A stretch of DNA of 64,000 nt from Streptomyces ambofaciens ATCC 23877 (GCF_001267885.1 NZ_CP012382.1:744001-808000), one strand, 5' to 3'; numbered from the stretch's first letter, positions 1 to 9,326 are shown. Notes: a model not told the origin generated them from the letters alone. A program made the numbers and translations.

Positions 1-676
1 GCCACCCGTCGCGGTGTGCGGTGGCCGCCTCGAGTGCCTGCGCACGGTCCGGGTCGGTGGGGTGGTCCAGGGCCCAGGAGGCCAGCGACCCGGTCCAGGA
101 CCACTCGTAGCCGTCGAGTTCCGCACGGGTGCTGATGTGCCCGCCGACCGGGGTCCAGCCGTCCGCGGCGACCCGGTCCAGCGTGGTCGGCAGGTCGGTG
201 AGGTCTCCGAGCATCTCGACGGCCTCGGCGGACGGCGTGTCCGTCCAGAAGCCGTCACCGACCAGGACGCGTCCCCCGGGCGCCAGGTGCTCGCGCGCCG
301 CGGCGAGGGTGGCGGACAGGCCGCCGAAGGCGTGCGTGGAGCCGACGCACAGGACGAGGTCGAAGCGGTGCGGGGCGGTGAAGTCCGCGGCGTCCCGACG
401 GTGCAGGACCAGACGGTCTCCGACTCCCCGTCGGCCCGCCGCCGCGCGGGCCCGTGCCAGCGCACGCTCGGAGACGTCGACGCCCTCGGCCGTCAGCCGC
501 GGATGTCCGGCGAGTGCGCGCAGGAGCCACTCCCCGCCGCCGCAGCCCAGGTCCAGGACGCGCGCGTCGCCGTGCGGGATGCCGCGTTCCAGCAGCCGGT
601 GCACCGAGTCGTCGTCGAGCGGGGCCGCGATCGGGTGATCGGCGTGGGCGAGTTCGGAGATCGTCTGACGGTCCAT
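1..676 (-). CDS. Class I SAM-dependent methyltransferase (3' end outside window)
   Basis: The minus strand is open from the ATG at 676 to the window edge, so the C-terminus is missing. The translation begins MDRQTISELAHADHP and carries the SAM-binding motif I VLDLGCGGGEWLL at about residues 40-52, followed by an acidic EGVDVS strand and a later APGGRVLVGDGFW strand, the usual order of a Rossmann-fold methyltransferase. The substrate cannot be named. The gene is divergent from the LysR regulator beginning at 964, with 287 bases between them. All plus-strand reading frames here look like shadows of this gene. The family assignment is firm; the role is unknown. Confidence 0.85.
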   Translation of the reverse strand, partial: MDRQTISELAHADHPIAAPLDDDSVHRLLERGIPHGDARVLDLGCGGGEWLLRALAGHPRLTAEGVDVSERALARARAAAGRRGVGDRLVLHRRDAADFTAPHRFDLVLCVGSTHAFGGLSATLAAAREHLAPGGRVLVGDGFWTDTPSAEAVEMLGDLTDLPTTLDRVAADGWTPVGGHISTRAELDGYEWSWTGSLASWALDHPTDPDRAQALEAATAHRDGW

Positions 677-928
677 CGGCGGATGGTGGCACGACGGGTC
701 GAGCGGCGCACTCGATTTCCGGGCCGCTCAGGCGGTGCGCCGACCGGCCCGCGCGCACCTCGGCGTCGTGCGGTGCTCAGCATCCCGTACTCCGCGCGGT
801 TGTGGGGAGGGGCGAACGAGCTTCGCACGACCGGGTCACCACCGGGCGGCTTCCTGTACGCCGCGCCGTGACCCGGCCGTCGGGTCGAGCACGACGGCAA
901 GGGATCAAGCGACCCGTTCGCCCGACAC

Positions 929-947
929 GCACAACGCTCGGTTGTGC
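929..947. promoter_or_regulatory. Perfect 7-5-7 inverted repeat, probable LysR operator
   Basis: GCACAAC-GCTCG-GTTGTGC is a perfect inverted repeat lying 17 bases upstream of the LysR start codon at 964. Position, symmetry and the divergent arrangement fit an autoregulatory LysR-type site. The core GTTGTG recurs once further upstream near 799. The binding assignment is inferred. Confidence 0.5.
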
Positions 948-963
948 TCCTAGGATGGCCGCC

Positions 964-1932
964 GTGGATCTCGTCGCGGTACGCACCTTCGTCGCCGTCG
1001 CGGAGGCGGGTCAGTTCCAGCTCGCCGCCGCGCAGCTGGCGATCACCCAGCAGGCCGTCTCCAAGCGGATCGCCGCTCTGGAGAAGGATCTCGGGGTGCC
1101 GTTGTTCGCCCGCACGGCGCGCGGCGCGCGGCTGACCATCGACGGGCAGGCGTTCCTCCCGCACGCGCGTGCGCTGCTCGACGCCGAGGAGCGGGCGGCG
1201 GCATCGGTGCGGCCCGGACGGCGCCCGCTGAGAGTCGACGTGATCGGGAGACGGCTCGCCACGGCCGCCATGCTGCGCGACTTCCACCGCGCCCATCCCG
1301 AGGTCGATCTCGACGTCGTGATCCTCTTCGACTCGGACGCGGGCGCGGCGGCGGCCGCGATCCGCTCCGGGGCGATCGACGCGTCCTTCCGCTGCGTCGT
1401 CATGCCGGGTCAGGAGCTCCCCGCCGGGATCGAGGCCACGCCCGTCCACGACGAGCCGCTCCAGCTGTGCACCGGGCCCGGTCACGAGTTCGCGTCGGCA
1501 CGGGCCGTGACCCCGGCACAGCTCGCCGGCCACCGCATCTGGATGCCGGGGAACCTGCCCGGCACCGAGTGGTCGGCCTACTACGACGCGCTCGCCGCGG
1601 AGTTCGGACTGACCATCGACACCCTCGGCCCCGACTTCGGCGTCGAGGGCCTCCTCGACACGATCGCCGGGTCGTCGACGATCGCGACCTTCCTCAGCGA
1701 GCACACCCCTCTCGTCTGGCCCGCCGTCCACGATCTGCGGCGCATCCCGTTGCGCGACCCGACACCCGTCTATCCGCACTCCCTGCTCTGGCACGCCGAC
1801 AACCCGCATCCGGCGCTGGCCGCGCTGCGCGGCTACCTCGCCTCGCGGCCGGCCGGGAACCTCGACACGGAGGTCTGGACACCGCCGTGGGCCCTGCGCT
1901 GCCATCCGCGGGCCGATCCCGCCCGGTCGTGA
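964..1932 (+). CDS. LysR-family transcriptional regulator
   Basis: 322 residues. An N-terminal winged helix-turn-helix (MDLVAVRTFVAVAEAGQF, then QLAITQQAVSKRIAALEKDL) is followed by a LysR substrate-binding fold. GTG at 964 was chosen because AGGA ends 8 bases before it and the protein then starts in the usual LysR way; an in-frame ATG at 955 would add three residues but has no ribosome-binding site. The divergent methyltransferase is the likely target or a bystander; a perfect inverted repeat lies just upstream. A short hairpin with a T run follows the stop. Effector unknown. Confidence 0.88.
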   Translation: MDLVAVRTFVAVAEAGQFQLAAAQLAITQQAVSKRIAALEKDLGVPLFARTARGARLTIDGQAFLPHARALLDAEERAAASVRPGRRPLRVDVIGRRLATAAMLRDFHRAHPEVDLDVVILFDSDAGAAAAAIRSGAIDASFRCVVMPGQELPAGIEATPVHDEPLQLCTGPGHEFASARAVTPAQLAGHRIWMPGNLPGTEWSAYYDALAAEFGLTIDTLGPDFGVEGLLDTIAGSSTIATFLSEHTPLVWPAVHDLRRIPLRDPTPVYPHSLLWHADNPHPALAALRGYLASRPAGNLDTEVWTPPWALRCHPRADPARS

Positions 1933-1936
1933 CGTC

Positions 1937-1957
1937 CCCGCCGGTTCGGCGGGTTTT
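1937..1957 (+). terminator. Intrinsic terminator after the LysR gene
   Basis: A perfect 7-bp stem CCCGCCG / CGGCGGG with a GTT loop is followed by TTTT, four bases after the LysR stop codon. It has the classic rho-independent form, which is uncommon in this GC-rich sequence. Confidence 0.7.
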
Positions 1958-2056
1958 GGGGGCCGGCCGGGGGTGGGCCCGTACCCGATCCTGTGACCAG
2001 GTCATCGTGCCGGGTGGTCGACGGGGCCGCTGGGCGACGGACTCGGGGGTGGTCAC

Positions 2057-2185
2057 GTGGGGCACGACGAGCGGCTCTCCGCGCGCAAGGCCGACCGGGG
2101 GCGGCCCCGGCCGAAGTGCCCGGTCATCGGCGGCTACGAGATCCGCGGCCTGACCGTGGCGCTCCCCCGGCCCGGCCGTCGCTGA
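2057..2185 (+). CDS. Possible 42-residue hypothetical protein
   Basis: A GTG-started frame of 42 codons (MGHDERLSARKADRGRPRP...) with GC-rich third positions and a GGGGTGG-like sequence upstream. It sits alone between the LysR terminator and the 3' end of pgm. It has one Cys and a basic first half. No family was recognised, and it may be chance. Confidence 0.22.
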   Translation: MGHDERLSARKADRGRPRPKCPVIGGYEIRGLTVALPRPGRR

Positions 2186-2210
2186 CCGGCCCGGGGGCAC
2201 GGGTACGGCG

Positions 2211-3851
2211 TCAGCCGCCCAGCGCGCCGAGGACGACGAGCTTGGCCTCGTCCTGCACCTGCCGGAGGTGGTCCGCGCCGCGGAACGACTCCCCGTAGAT
2301 CTTGTAGACGTCCTCGGTGCCGGACGGCCGGGCCGCGAACCAGGCGTTCTCGGTGGTCACCTTGATGCCGCCGATGGACGCTCCGTTGCCCGGCGCCTCG
2401 GTGAGCACGGCGGTGACCGGTTCGCCGGCGAGGGTGTCGGCGCTGACCTGGGCCGGGGACAGCTTGGCCAGGCGCGCCTTCTCCTCCCGGGTCGCCGGCG
2501 CGTCGATGCGGGCGTAGGCGGGTGCGCCGAAGCGTGCGGTGAGGGCGGCGTAGTGCTCGGAGGGCGTCTTTCCGGTGACGGCGGTGATCTCGGAGGCGAG
2601 CAGCGCCAGGATGATGCCGTCCTTGTCGGTGGTCCACACCGAGCCGTCCCGGCGCAGGAAGGACGCCCCGGCCGACTCCTCGCCGCCGAAGCCGATCGTG
2701 CCGCCGGCCAGTCCGTCCACGAACCACTTGAAGCCGACGGGCACTTCGACCAGCCGCCGGCCCAGGTCGGCGGCCACCCGGTCGATCATGCCGGAGGACA
2801 CCAGCGTCTTGCCCACGCCCGCGTCGGCGGGCCAGTCGGTGCGGTGGGCGTAGAGGTAGGCGATGGCGGTGGCGAGGTAGTGGTTGGGGTTCATCAGGCC
2901 GGCGTCCGGGGTGACGATGCCGTGCCGGTCGGCGTCGGCGTCGTTGCCGGTCGCGATGGTGAAGCGCTCGCGCTGCTCGATGAGCGAGGCCATCGCGTGC
3001 GGCGACGAGCAGTCCATGCGGATCTTTCCGTCCCAGTCCAGCGTCATGAAGCGCCAGGTGGGGTCGGTCAGCGGGTTGACCACCGTCAGGTCCAGGCGGT
3101 GCTGCTCGGCGATCCTTCCCCAGTACGCGACGGAGGCGCCGCCGAGCGGGTCGGCGCCGATCCGCACGCCGGCCGACCGGATCGCGTCGAGGTCCAGGAC
3201 ACTCGGCAGGTCGGAGACGTAGGCGTCGAGGAAGTCGTGACGACCGGTGCCGGGGGCGGCGAGCGCCCGGGCGTAGGGGACGCGCCGTACGTCCTTCAGG
3301 CCGGCCGCGATGATCTCGTTGGCGCGGTCCTGGATCCAGGAGGTGGCGTCCGAGCCCGCGGGGCCGCCGCTCGGCGGGTTGTACTTGAAGCCGCCGTCGG
3401 CGGGCGGGTTGTGGGACGGGGTGACGACCACGCCGTCGGCGAGGCCCGAGGTGCGCCCGCGGTTGTGGGTGAGGATGGCGTGCGAGACCGCCGGGGTGGG
3501 GGTGTAGCCGTCCGCGGTGTCGACGAGGACGGTCACGTCGTTCGCCGCGAACACCTCCAGGGCGGTGATCCTCGCCGGCTCCGACAGGGCGTGCGTGTCG
3601 GCACCCAGGAAGAGCGGGCCGTCGGTGCCCTGTGCCGAGCGGTACTCGCAGATGGCCTGGCTGGTGGCGGCGATGTGGTCCTCGTTGAACGCCGCCGCGA
3701 GGGACGACCCCCGGTGTCCGGACGTACCGAAGGCCACCCGCTGGCCGGGGTCGGCCGGGTCCGGATGCAGGGCGTAGTACGCCGTCACCAGCCGGGCGAC
3801 GTCGATCAGGTCCTCGGGGCCGGCCGGCTTCCCGGCTCGGTCATGCTGCAT
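2211..3851 (-). CDS. pgm: Phosphoglucomutase (alpha-D-glucose phosphate-specific)
   Basis: 546 residues, the usual length for bacterial Pgm, which interconverts glucose 1-phosphate and glucose 6-phosphate in the cytoplasm. Visible signatures are TSGHRG (43-48), the active-site phosphoserine loop [14 protein letters not shown] (Ser146), the metal-binding loop [11 protein letters not shown], and the sugar-binding GEESAG near the C-terminal third. The ATG at 3851 is preceded by GGAGGAG; frames extending upstream add only low-complexity residues. The gene appears monocistronic and links glycogen, trehalose and nucleotide-sugar metabolism to glycolysis. Confidence 0.95.
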   Translation of the reverse strand: MQHDRAGKPAGPEDLIDVARLVTAYYALHPDPADPGQRVAFGTSGHRGSSLAAAFNEDHIAATSQAICEYRSAQGTDGPLFLGADTHALSEPARITALEVFAANDVTVLVDTADGYTPTPAVSHAILTHNRGRTSGLADGVVVTPSHNPPADGGFKYNPPSGGPAGSDATSWIQDRANEIIAAGLKDVRRVPYARALAAPGTGRHDFLDAYVSDLPSVLDLDAIRSAGVRIGADPLGGASVAYWGRIAEQHRLDLTVVNPLTDPTWRFMTLDWDGKIRMDCSSPHAMASLIEQRERFTIATGNDADADRHGIVTPDAGLMNPNHYLATAIAYLYAHRTDWPADAGVGKTLVSSGMIDRVAADLGRRLVEVPVGFKWFVDGLAGGTIGFGGEESAGASFLRRDGSVWTTDKDGIILALLASEITAVTGKTPSEHYAALTARFGAPAYARIDAPATREEKARLAKLSPAQVSADTLAGEPVTAVLTEAPGNGASIGGIKVTTENAWFAARPSGTEDVYKIYGESFRGADHLRQVQDEAKLVVLGALGG

Positions 3852-4114
3852 GCGCCCACTCCTCCGCGTCGGTCGGGCATTGGCTCGCGGGACCATCTTC
3901 CCCTGCCCGGGCGAGCGCTACCGGGCACCCCGGCCGAGACCGGCCGGAACCGGCATCGAGGGAAGGCACCGCACGCTCACGGCCATCGCGGCCGGCCGGG
4001 ACGACCGTCGCGCGGGCGCGTGGAGACGGCACACCACGAGCCCGGGCCTGCGGTTCCCCCCTGGGCTCGGGGGGCCGCCGGACCGGGCGCCGTGGTGCGG
4101 CCGTGCGGAACGCG

Positions 4115-4543
4115 TCAGATGCGGCCGCCGGTGAGACGGGTCAGGGGCCCGTGCGTGTGACGTCCCGCCCGGCGGCCCACCGCGTAGGACGCGGCGCTCA
4201 GAGCGGTGATGCCGGCACCCACACCCGCGGCGACGAACTTGCGGTGGGCGATGACCGTCCACGCGGTCTTCGCCGTGGCCGCGACGTGCCCCGAGGTGGT
4301 GATGACCGCCTGACGGCCGGCCTCGACACCCTTGGCCGCCGTCTGCATGGCGCCGTTCGCCGCATCCGCCGAACGCTGGGCACCGGACTTGGCCGCTGAC
4401 GCGGCGTCACCGGCCTTGCCCTTGGCGGCCTGCCCGGCGCGCGTGGCCGGGGCGGTCGCCTTGTCCGCGGCGTTGCGGGCCTTGGACTCGGCGGTCCGTG
4501 TGGTGGTGGTCTTCTGGTTCGTGTCCTTGTTCGGATCGCTCAT
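4115..4543 (-). CDS. Ala/Lys-rich helical protein with C-terminal membrane segment
   Basis: 142 residues. The first 100 are rich in Ala, Lys, Thr and Gly (KDTNQKTTTTRTAESKARNA onward), predicted as one long amphipathic helix of apolipoprotein or phasin-like character. A hydrophobic stretch, FVAAGVGAGITALSAASYAVG, near residue 115 probably spans or touches the membrane, and the tail is basic. Conserved hypothetical proteins of this build are common in Streptomyces but I know of no function. The ATG at 4543 starts the MSDPNKD sequence; the Shine-Dalgarno match (GGAGTGAG) is distant. Confidence 0.7.
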   Translation of the reverse strand: MSDPNKDTNQKTTTTRTAESKARNAADKATAPATRAGQAAKGKAGDAASAAKSGAQRSADAANGAMQTAAKGVEAGRQAVITTSGHVAATAKTAWTVIAHRKFVAAGVGAGITALSAASYAVGRRAGRHTHGPLTRLTGGRI

Positions 4544-4613
4544 GGACACCGCTTTGCCACTCACTCCGACGGCAAACACGTATGTTCCCCGAATGCTCAC
4601 CGGGCTTCCACCG

Positions 4614-5137
4614 TCAGGGCCTTGACGTGCCGGGCAGCACGCGCGGCTCGAGGCGCTCCTCCACCGCCGTGTCACCCTCGCGCACGACCACGTAGGCGCC
4701 CTTGCCCGCGACCTCCGTCACCGCCTCGACCAGCTCCGTGCCGCGGCAGACGAGCCCCACGCCGTCGTCCGTGCAGTGGGCCGAGGGCAGGGTGCCGTCG
4801 GCGACGAGCCGGTGGATCAGCGGGCGGCGCCCCCTCGTCCACGTCGTAGTGCACTCCGTTGCCGTAGGGCAGGAAGCCCAAGGCGTCGGTGAGGGGGCGC
4901 AGTTCGGGGCCGAAGGAGTCGGTCGAAGCCGGCGACGCGGGCGGCCTCCGTCATCCGGGCGGTGAAGTGTTCGGCGTCCCCGATGGCCGTGCCCACGTAC
5001 AGGACGCGGGGGCGCCGCCCGTGGGCGCCCGAGAGGTCCACCGTGTGGTGCACCAGGGAGTCGAAGGCAACCATGGTCCGGCCACCGGTGCGGTGACCTC
5101 CCGAGGTGGCGAGAATGGTGGGCTCGGACGCCGTCAT
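4614..5137 (-). pseudogene. Decayed peptidase E (S51 family aspartyl dipeptidase)
   Basis: The ATG at 5137, preceded by AGGA, opens a good peptidase E N-terminus (TILATSGGHRTGGRTMVAF...RVLYVGTAIGDAEHFTARM). After AGFD, near 4917, the reading jumps to the C-terminal half in another frame (TDSFGPELRPLTDALGFLPYGNGVHYDVDEG), so the middle of the gene, including the expected nucleophile-serine elbow (GxSAG), is deleted. A second lesion, one extra G in a GGGGG run near 4829, shifts the frame again before RRPLIHRLVADGTLPSAHC and the natural stop at 4614. Intact relatives are about 230-240 residues; about 170 codons remain here. Confidence 0.75.
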
Positions 5138-5178
5138 GCGGTGATCCTGGTGACGTGCCGCGCGGCTTCCGGGGCCGC

Positions 5179-6117
5179 CTACGCCGGCGCCGCGGTCGGC
5201 GGCAGTTGGGCCGCGCTCACCTGTTCGCCCAGCACCTCCGCCATGAACTGCACCAGCCACCGCTGCGCCGGGCTCCGCGAGGACTCGTGGCGTGCGTACA
5301 GGGCGATCTCGATCGGCTGGGTCTCGAAGGGCAGCCGCACCAGGCGGACCCGGTGGGAGGCGGTGAAGACCTCCCCGACGTACTCGGGGACGATGGCGAC
5401 CAGATCGGTCTGCTCCAGCAGATAGGGCAGCATCGAGAAGCGGGTGGCGTCCACCGCCACCCGTTCCAGGAGCCCGTGCGCGGCCAGCACCGCCCGCGGC
5501 GCGACGTGGCCGCTCGGCCCGAAGACCGTGGCGTGGTGCTCGGCGGCCAGGCCCGCCAGCGTCACCTCGTCCCCGCGGACCCGGGGGTGGTCCGCCGCGA
5601 CCATGAGGACGTAGCGCTCCCGGAAGAGCGGGATGCGCACGGTCAGGTGCGAGGTGATCACGGGGGTGGCCACGAACACGTCGAGGTCGCCGCGGCGCAG
5701 CTGGCTCTCGGCGTCCTCCACGTCGAACGGGCGGACCGTGAACGACACCCCCGGCGCCCGCTCCCGCGCCGCCGCGAGGAGCCTCGGCAGGAGGGTGGCC
5801 TCGCCGAGGTCGGAGAGGGCGATGGTGAAACGGCCCGACATGGTCCCGGCGTCGAAGGCGTCTCCCTGCCGGACCGTTCCGTCGATCTCCGCCAGCGCGC
5901 GTTGCAGCGGTTCGTACAGCCGCCGGGCACCGGCCGTGGGTGTCAGCCCGCGCCCGTTGCGGCGGAACAGCTCGTCGCCGAAGTGCCGTCGGAGCTTGCC
6001 CAGGCTGTAGCTGACGGTGGGCTGCGTGACGTGGAGCGTCTCGGCGGTGGCCGTGACGCTGCCGGTCTCGTACAGGAGGACGAAGACACGGGCCAGGTTG
6101 AGGTCGAAGGTGCCCAT
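5179..6117 (-). CDS. LysR-family regulator divergent from the aromatic operon
   Basis: 312 residues from the ATG at 6117 (MGTFDLNLARVFVLLYE); an alternative ATG at 6150 would add 11 residues that run across the operator. The HTH is clear (ETGSVTATAETLHVTQPTVS) and the C-terminal effector domain is complete. It faces the mdlC-type operon across about 95 bases holding a perfect 7-5-7 palindrome that overlaps its own start codon, the arrangement of a self-repressing LysR activator. The likely inducer is an aromatic acid such as benzoylformate or mandelate, inferred from the neighbours only. Confidence 0.88.
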   Translation of the reverse strand: MGTFDLNLARVFVLLYETGSVTATAETLHVTQPTVSYSLGKLRRHFGDELFRRNGRGLTPTAGARRLYEPLQRALAEIDGTVRQGDAFDAGTMSGRFTIALSDLGEATLLPRLLAAARERAPGVSFTVRPFDVEDAESQLRRGDLDVFVATPVITSHLTVRIPLFRERYVLMVAADHPRVRGDEVTLAGLAAEHHATVFGPSGHVAPRAVLAAHGLLERVAVDATRFSMLPYLLEQTDLVAIVPEYVGEVFTASHRVRLVRLPFETQPIEIALYARHESSRSPAQRWLVQFMAEVLGEQVSAAQLPPTAAPA

Positions 6118-6134
6118 ATAGACGGACTCTATAT
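6116..6134. promoter_or_regulatory. Perfect 7-5-7 LysR-type operator
   Basis: ATATAGA-CGGAC-TCTATAT is a perfect inverted repeat containing the LysR T-N11-A spacing (T6119 to A6131). It lies between the divergent LysR gene and the decarboxylase gene and covers the LysR start codon. It is also a conspicuous AT-rich island in this GC-rich DNA. Confidence 0.65.
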
Positions 6135-6211
6135 CGAGGTGCCGAAACATCTATTGGTGCCCATGTCGCGGGGTGCCTAGCGTGTCGGACGTCACTTCGA
6201 AAGGAACGTAC

Positions 6212-7792
6212 GTGCCATCCGTGCGCCGTGTCTCCCACGCATTCCTGGAGCGCCAGGGGCTCACCACCGTCTTCGGCAACCCCGGCTCCAACGAGCTGCC
6301 CTTCCTCGCCGACCTGCCCGACGGATTCCGCTACGTCCTCGGCCTGCACGAAGGCGCGGTCGTCGGCATGGCCGACGGTTACGCCCAGGCGACGGGCCGC
6401 CCGGTCCTGGTCAACCTGCACGCGGCCTCCGGTTCGGGCAACGCGATGGGCGCGCTGACGAACGCCGTGGCCTCACGCACCCCGCTCGTGGTGGTGGCGG
6501 GGCAGCAGGTCCGGCCCGCCATCGGCCCGGAGGCCAATCTGGCCAGCGTCGACGCGCAGACCCTCATGAAGCCGCTGGTCGGCTGGGCGGCGGAGCCGGC
6601 GTGCGCCGAGGACGTGCCGCGCGCGCTGGCCCAGGCCGTCTTCGAGGCCCGGCTCCAGCGGCGGCCCACGTATCTGTCCGTGCCGTACGACGACTGGTCG
6701 GCCGAGGTCGACGACAACGCCCTGGCCGTGCTCGACCGGCGGGTGGAGCGGGCCTCGGTGCCCGATGCCGTGCAGAGCCGCCGGCTCGCCGAACGGGTCG
6801 CCGCCGCCCGGCGCCCCGCGCTCGTGCTCGGCGGTGACATCGACTCGCCCGGCCTCTTCGACGACGCCGTGCGGCTCGCCGAACGGCTGGGCTGCCCGGT
6901 GTGGGCCGCCCCCTCCCTCTTCCGGCTGCCCTTCCCCAACCGGCATCCGCAGTTCCGGGGCGTGCTGCCCGCCGGGATCGCGCCGGTCTGCGAGGCCTTC
7001 GAGGGCCATGACCTGGTGCTGGTGCTGGGTGCCCCGGTCTTCCGCTACCACGAGTACCTGCCCGGCCGGTACCTGCCCGAGGGCACCCGGCTGGTCCAGG
7101 TGACCGACGACGCCTCGGCGGCCGCCCGGGCCCCGATGGGCGAGGCGCTGGTCGCCGACCCCGGCGCCGTCGTCGGCCTGCTGCTGCGCTCGCTCGACGC
7201 GCCCGGCGAGCCCGCGGGCCCGTACCGGCCGGCGCCCGAGCCGCTCACCGCCGGGGGACCGAGCCTCCACCCCGAGCAGGTCTTCGCCGCACTGCGCGAG
7301 GGACTGCCCGCGGACACCGCGTACGTCGTCGAGTCGACGTCGACGAACTCCGCCTGGTGGCGCCAGATGGACCTGCGCCGGCCGGGCTCCTACTACTTCC
7401 CGGCGGCCGGCGGGCTCGGCTTCGGGCTGCCCGGCGCGGTCGGGGTGGCGATGGCGCAGCCGGACCGCCCGGTCGTCGGCGTGATCGGGGACGGCTCGGC
7501 CAACTACGGCATCACCGCCCTGTGGACGGCCGCGCAGCACGGGGTGCCGCTGACGATCGTGCTGCTGCGCAACGGCACGTACGGGGCGCTGCGCTGGTTC
7601 GGCGGCCTGCTCGGCGTGCCGGACGCCCCGGGGCTGGACATCCCGGGGCTGGACTTCACCCGTGTCGCGGAGGGCTACGGAGTGCGCGCCCGGCACGTCG
7701 GCGGCGTCGAGGAACTGCGCGCCGTACTCGCCGAGCAGCCCGGCCACCCCCGCCTGATCCAGGTGGACACGGCCCTCACCACGCCCTCCTGA
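6212..7792 (+). CDS. mdlC: Benzoylformate decarboxylase (ThDP-dependent)
   Basis: 526 residues. It decarboxylates benzoylformate (phenylglyoxylate) to benzaldehyde using thiamine diphosphate and Mg2+. With the GTG start at 6212 (AAGGA six bases upstream) the catalytic residues fall exactly on the Pseudomonas putida numbering: Ser26 in FGNPGSNELPF, the cofactor Glu47 in LGLHEGAVVG and His70 in VNLHAASGSGN; the second catalytic His is in APVFRYHEYLPG. The ThDP/Mg loop is IGDGSANYGITALW. A longer frame from 6173 has no better site. First gene of an operon with an aldehyde dehydrogenase and an aromatic acid transporter. Closely related ThDP enzymes on other 2-oxo acids are the main alternative. 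Confidence 0.9.
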   Translation: MPSVRRVSHAFLERQGLTTVFGNPGSNELPFLADLPDGFRYVLGLHEGAVVGMADGYAQATGRPVLVNLHAASGSGNAMGALTNAVASRTPLVVVAGQQVRPAIGPEANLASVDAQTLMKPLVGWAAEPACAEDVPRALAQAVFEARLQRRPTYLSVPYDDWSAEVDDNALAVLDRRVERASVPDAVQSRRLAERVAAARRPALVLGGDIDSPGLFDDAVRLAERLGCPVWAAPSLFRLPFPNRHPQFRGVLPAGIAPVCEAFEGHDLVLVLGAPVFRYHEYLPGRYLPEGTRLVQVTDDASAAARAPMGEALVADPGAVVGLLLRSLDAPGEPAGPYRPAPEPLTAGGPSLHPEQVFAALREGLPADTAYVVESTSTNSAWWRQMDLRRPGSYYFPAAGGLGFGLPGAVGVAMAQPDRPVVGVIGDGSANYGITALWTAAQHGVPLTIVLLRNGTYGALRWFGGLLGVPDAPGLDIPGLDFTRVAEGYGVRARHVGGVEELRAVLAEQPGHPRLIQVDTALTTPS

Positions 7793-7871
7793 CACACGAA
7801 CCGCCGACCGGCCGGGCGTGCGGAGCCGCTGACGCGCCCAGCACCCGAAGATCCCGAGGAAGGGAAAGACG

Positions 7872-9326
7872 ATGACATTCCTGGACAGCGACGTCTGGGG
7901 CCGGAAGTTCTTCAGCGACGGCTGGCAGGACTCCCCCGCCGAGCACCCGGTGACCGAGCCGGCGACGGGCGAACGGCTCGGCGCGGTGGGGCTGGTCACG
8001 CCCGAGGACGTGGGCCGCGCCGCCGCCCGGGCCGCCGAGGCCCAGCGCGAGTGGGCCGCGACCCCGCCGCAGCGGCGGGCCGCCGTGCTGCGGCGCGCGG
8101 GGGAGCTCTTCACCGAGCACGCGGAGGAGATCGAGGAATGGCTGGTGCGCGAGGCCGGCTCGGTGCGGTCCAAGGCGGGCTTCGAGGCGCGGCTCGCCAT
8201 CGGCGAGTGCTTCGAGTGCGCCGGGCTGCCGACGCACCCGCAGGGCGAGGTCCTCACCTCCGAGGAGGCCCGCTGGTCGCTCACCCGCCGGCGCCCGGCC
8301 GGTGTCGTGAGCGTGATCGCGCCCTTCAACTTCCCGCTCATCCTCGGCCTGCGTTCGGTGGCTCCCGCCCTGGCCCTCGGCAACGCCGTGCTGCTGAAGC
8401 CGGATCCGCGCACCGCGGTGAGCGGCGGCGTGGTCATCGCCCGGATCTTCGAGGAGGCCGGGCTCCCCGCGGGCGTCCTGCACCTGCTGCCGGGCGACGG
8501 CGCGGTCGGGGAGGCGCTCGTCGAGGCTCCCGAGGTCAGGGTGATCTCCTTCACCGGGTCCACTCCGGTCGGCCGGATCATCGGCGAACAGGCAGGGCGG
8601 CTGCTCAAGCGGGCCCATCTGGAGCTGGGCGGGAACAACGCGCTGGTCGTGCTGCCCGGCGCGGACGTGGCGAAGGCGGCCTCGGCGGGGGCGTTCGGCT
8701 CGTACCTGCACCAGGGGCAGATCTGCATGACGACCGGCCGGCACATCGTGCACGAGTCGCTGGTGGAGGAGTACACCGCCGCGCTCGCCGCGAAGGCGGA
8801 CTCCCTGCCGGTCGGCGACCCGGCCCGGCAGGACGTGGCGCTCGGGCCGATCATCGACCGCCGGCAGCTGGAGCGGGTGCACGGCATCGTCGAGGCCAGC
8901 GTGGCGGCGGGCGCGAAGGTCGCCGCGGGCGGCGAGATCGACGGCGCCTGCTACCGCGCCACCGTGCTGACCGGCGTGACGACCCGTATGCCGGCCTGGC
9001 GGGAGGAGATCTTCGGTCCGGTCGCCCCGGTCATCTCCTTCTCCACGCCGGAGGAGGCCGCACGGATCGTCAACGACTGCGAGTACGGGTTGTCGGTCGG
9101 CATCCTCGGGGACGTCGGGACGGCCATGAAGCTCGCCGACCGGATCGACTCCGGCAAGGTCCACATCAACGAGCAGACCGTGAGCGACGAGCCCCACGCT
9201 CCCTTCGGCGGGGTCAAGGCCTCCGGCACCGGGTCCCGTTTCGGCGGCGCCACGGCCAACGTCGAGGCGTTCACCGAGACCCAGTGGGTCACGGTCCGCC
9301 CGGACATCGCCGACTACCCGTTCTGA
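7872..9326 (+). CDS. Aldehyde dehydrogenase, probably benzaldehyde dehydrogenase
   Basis: 484 residues, full-length NAD(P)-dependent aldehyde dehydrogenase. It shows the Rossmann-associated APFNFPL motif, general base Glu251 in HLELGGNNALV, catalytic Cys285 in HQGQICMTTGR and the EEIFGPVAPV motif. AGGAAGG precedes the ATG. Its position 79 bases behind mdlC makes benzaldehyde to benzoate the most economical reaction; vanillin or other aromatic aldehydes are possible. Overall character is that of the benzaldehyde/vanillin dehydrogenase group (XylC/Vdh-like). Confidence 0.88.
   Translation: MTFLDSDVWGRKFFSDGWQDSPAEHPVTEPATGERLGAVGLVTPEDVGRAAARAAEAQREWAATPPQRRAAVLRRAGELFTEHAEEIEEWLVREAGSVRSKAGFEARLAIGECFECAGLPTHPQGEVLTSEEARWSLTRRRPAGVVSVIAPFNFPLILGLRSVAPALALGNAVLLKPDPRTAVSGGVVIARIFEEAGLPAGVLHLLPGDGAVGEALVEAPEVRVISFTGSTPVGRIIGEQAGRLLKRAHLELGGNNALVVLPGADVAKAASAGAFGSYLHQGQICMTTGRHIVHESLVEEYTAALAAKADSLPVGDPARQDVALGPIIDRRQLERVHGIVEASVAAGAKVAAGGEIDGACYRATVLTGVTTRMPAWREEIFGPVAPVISFSTPEEAARIVNDCEYGLSVGILGDVGTAMKLADRIDSGKVHINEQTVSDEPHAPFGGVKASGTGSRFGGATANVEAFTETQWVTVRPDIADYPF

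Noticed and set aside
3852..4114. Extra coding frames between pgm and the Ala-rich protein gene
   Set aside because: Short frames with no start signals; treated as intergenic leader.
6473..8887. 804-codon minus-strand frame opposite mdlC and the aldehyde dehydrogenase
   Set aside because: Both plus-strand enzymes have all catalytic residues; the antisense sequence is low complexity.
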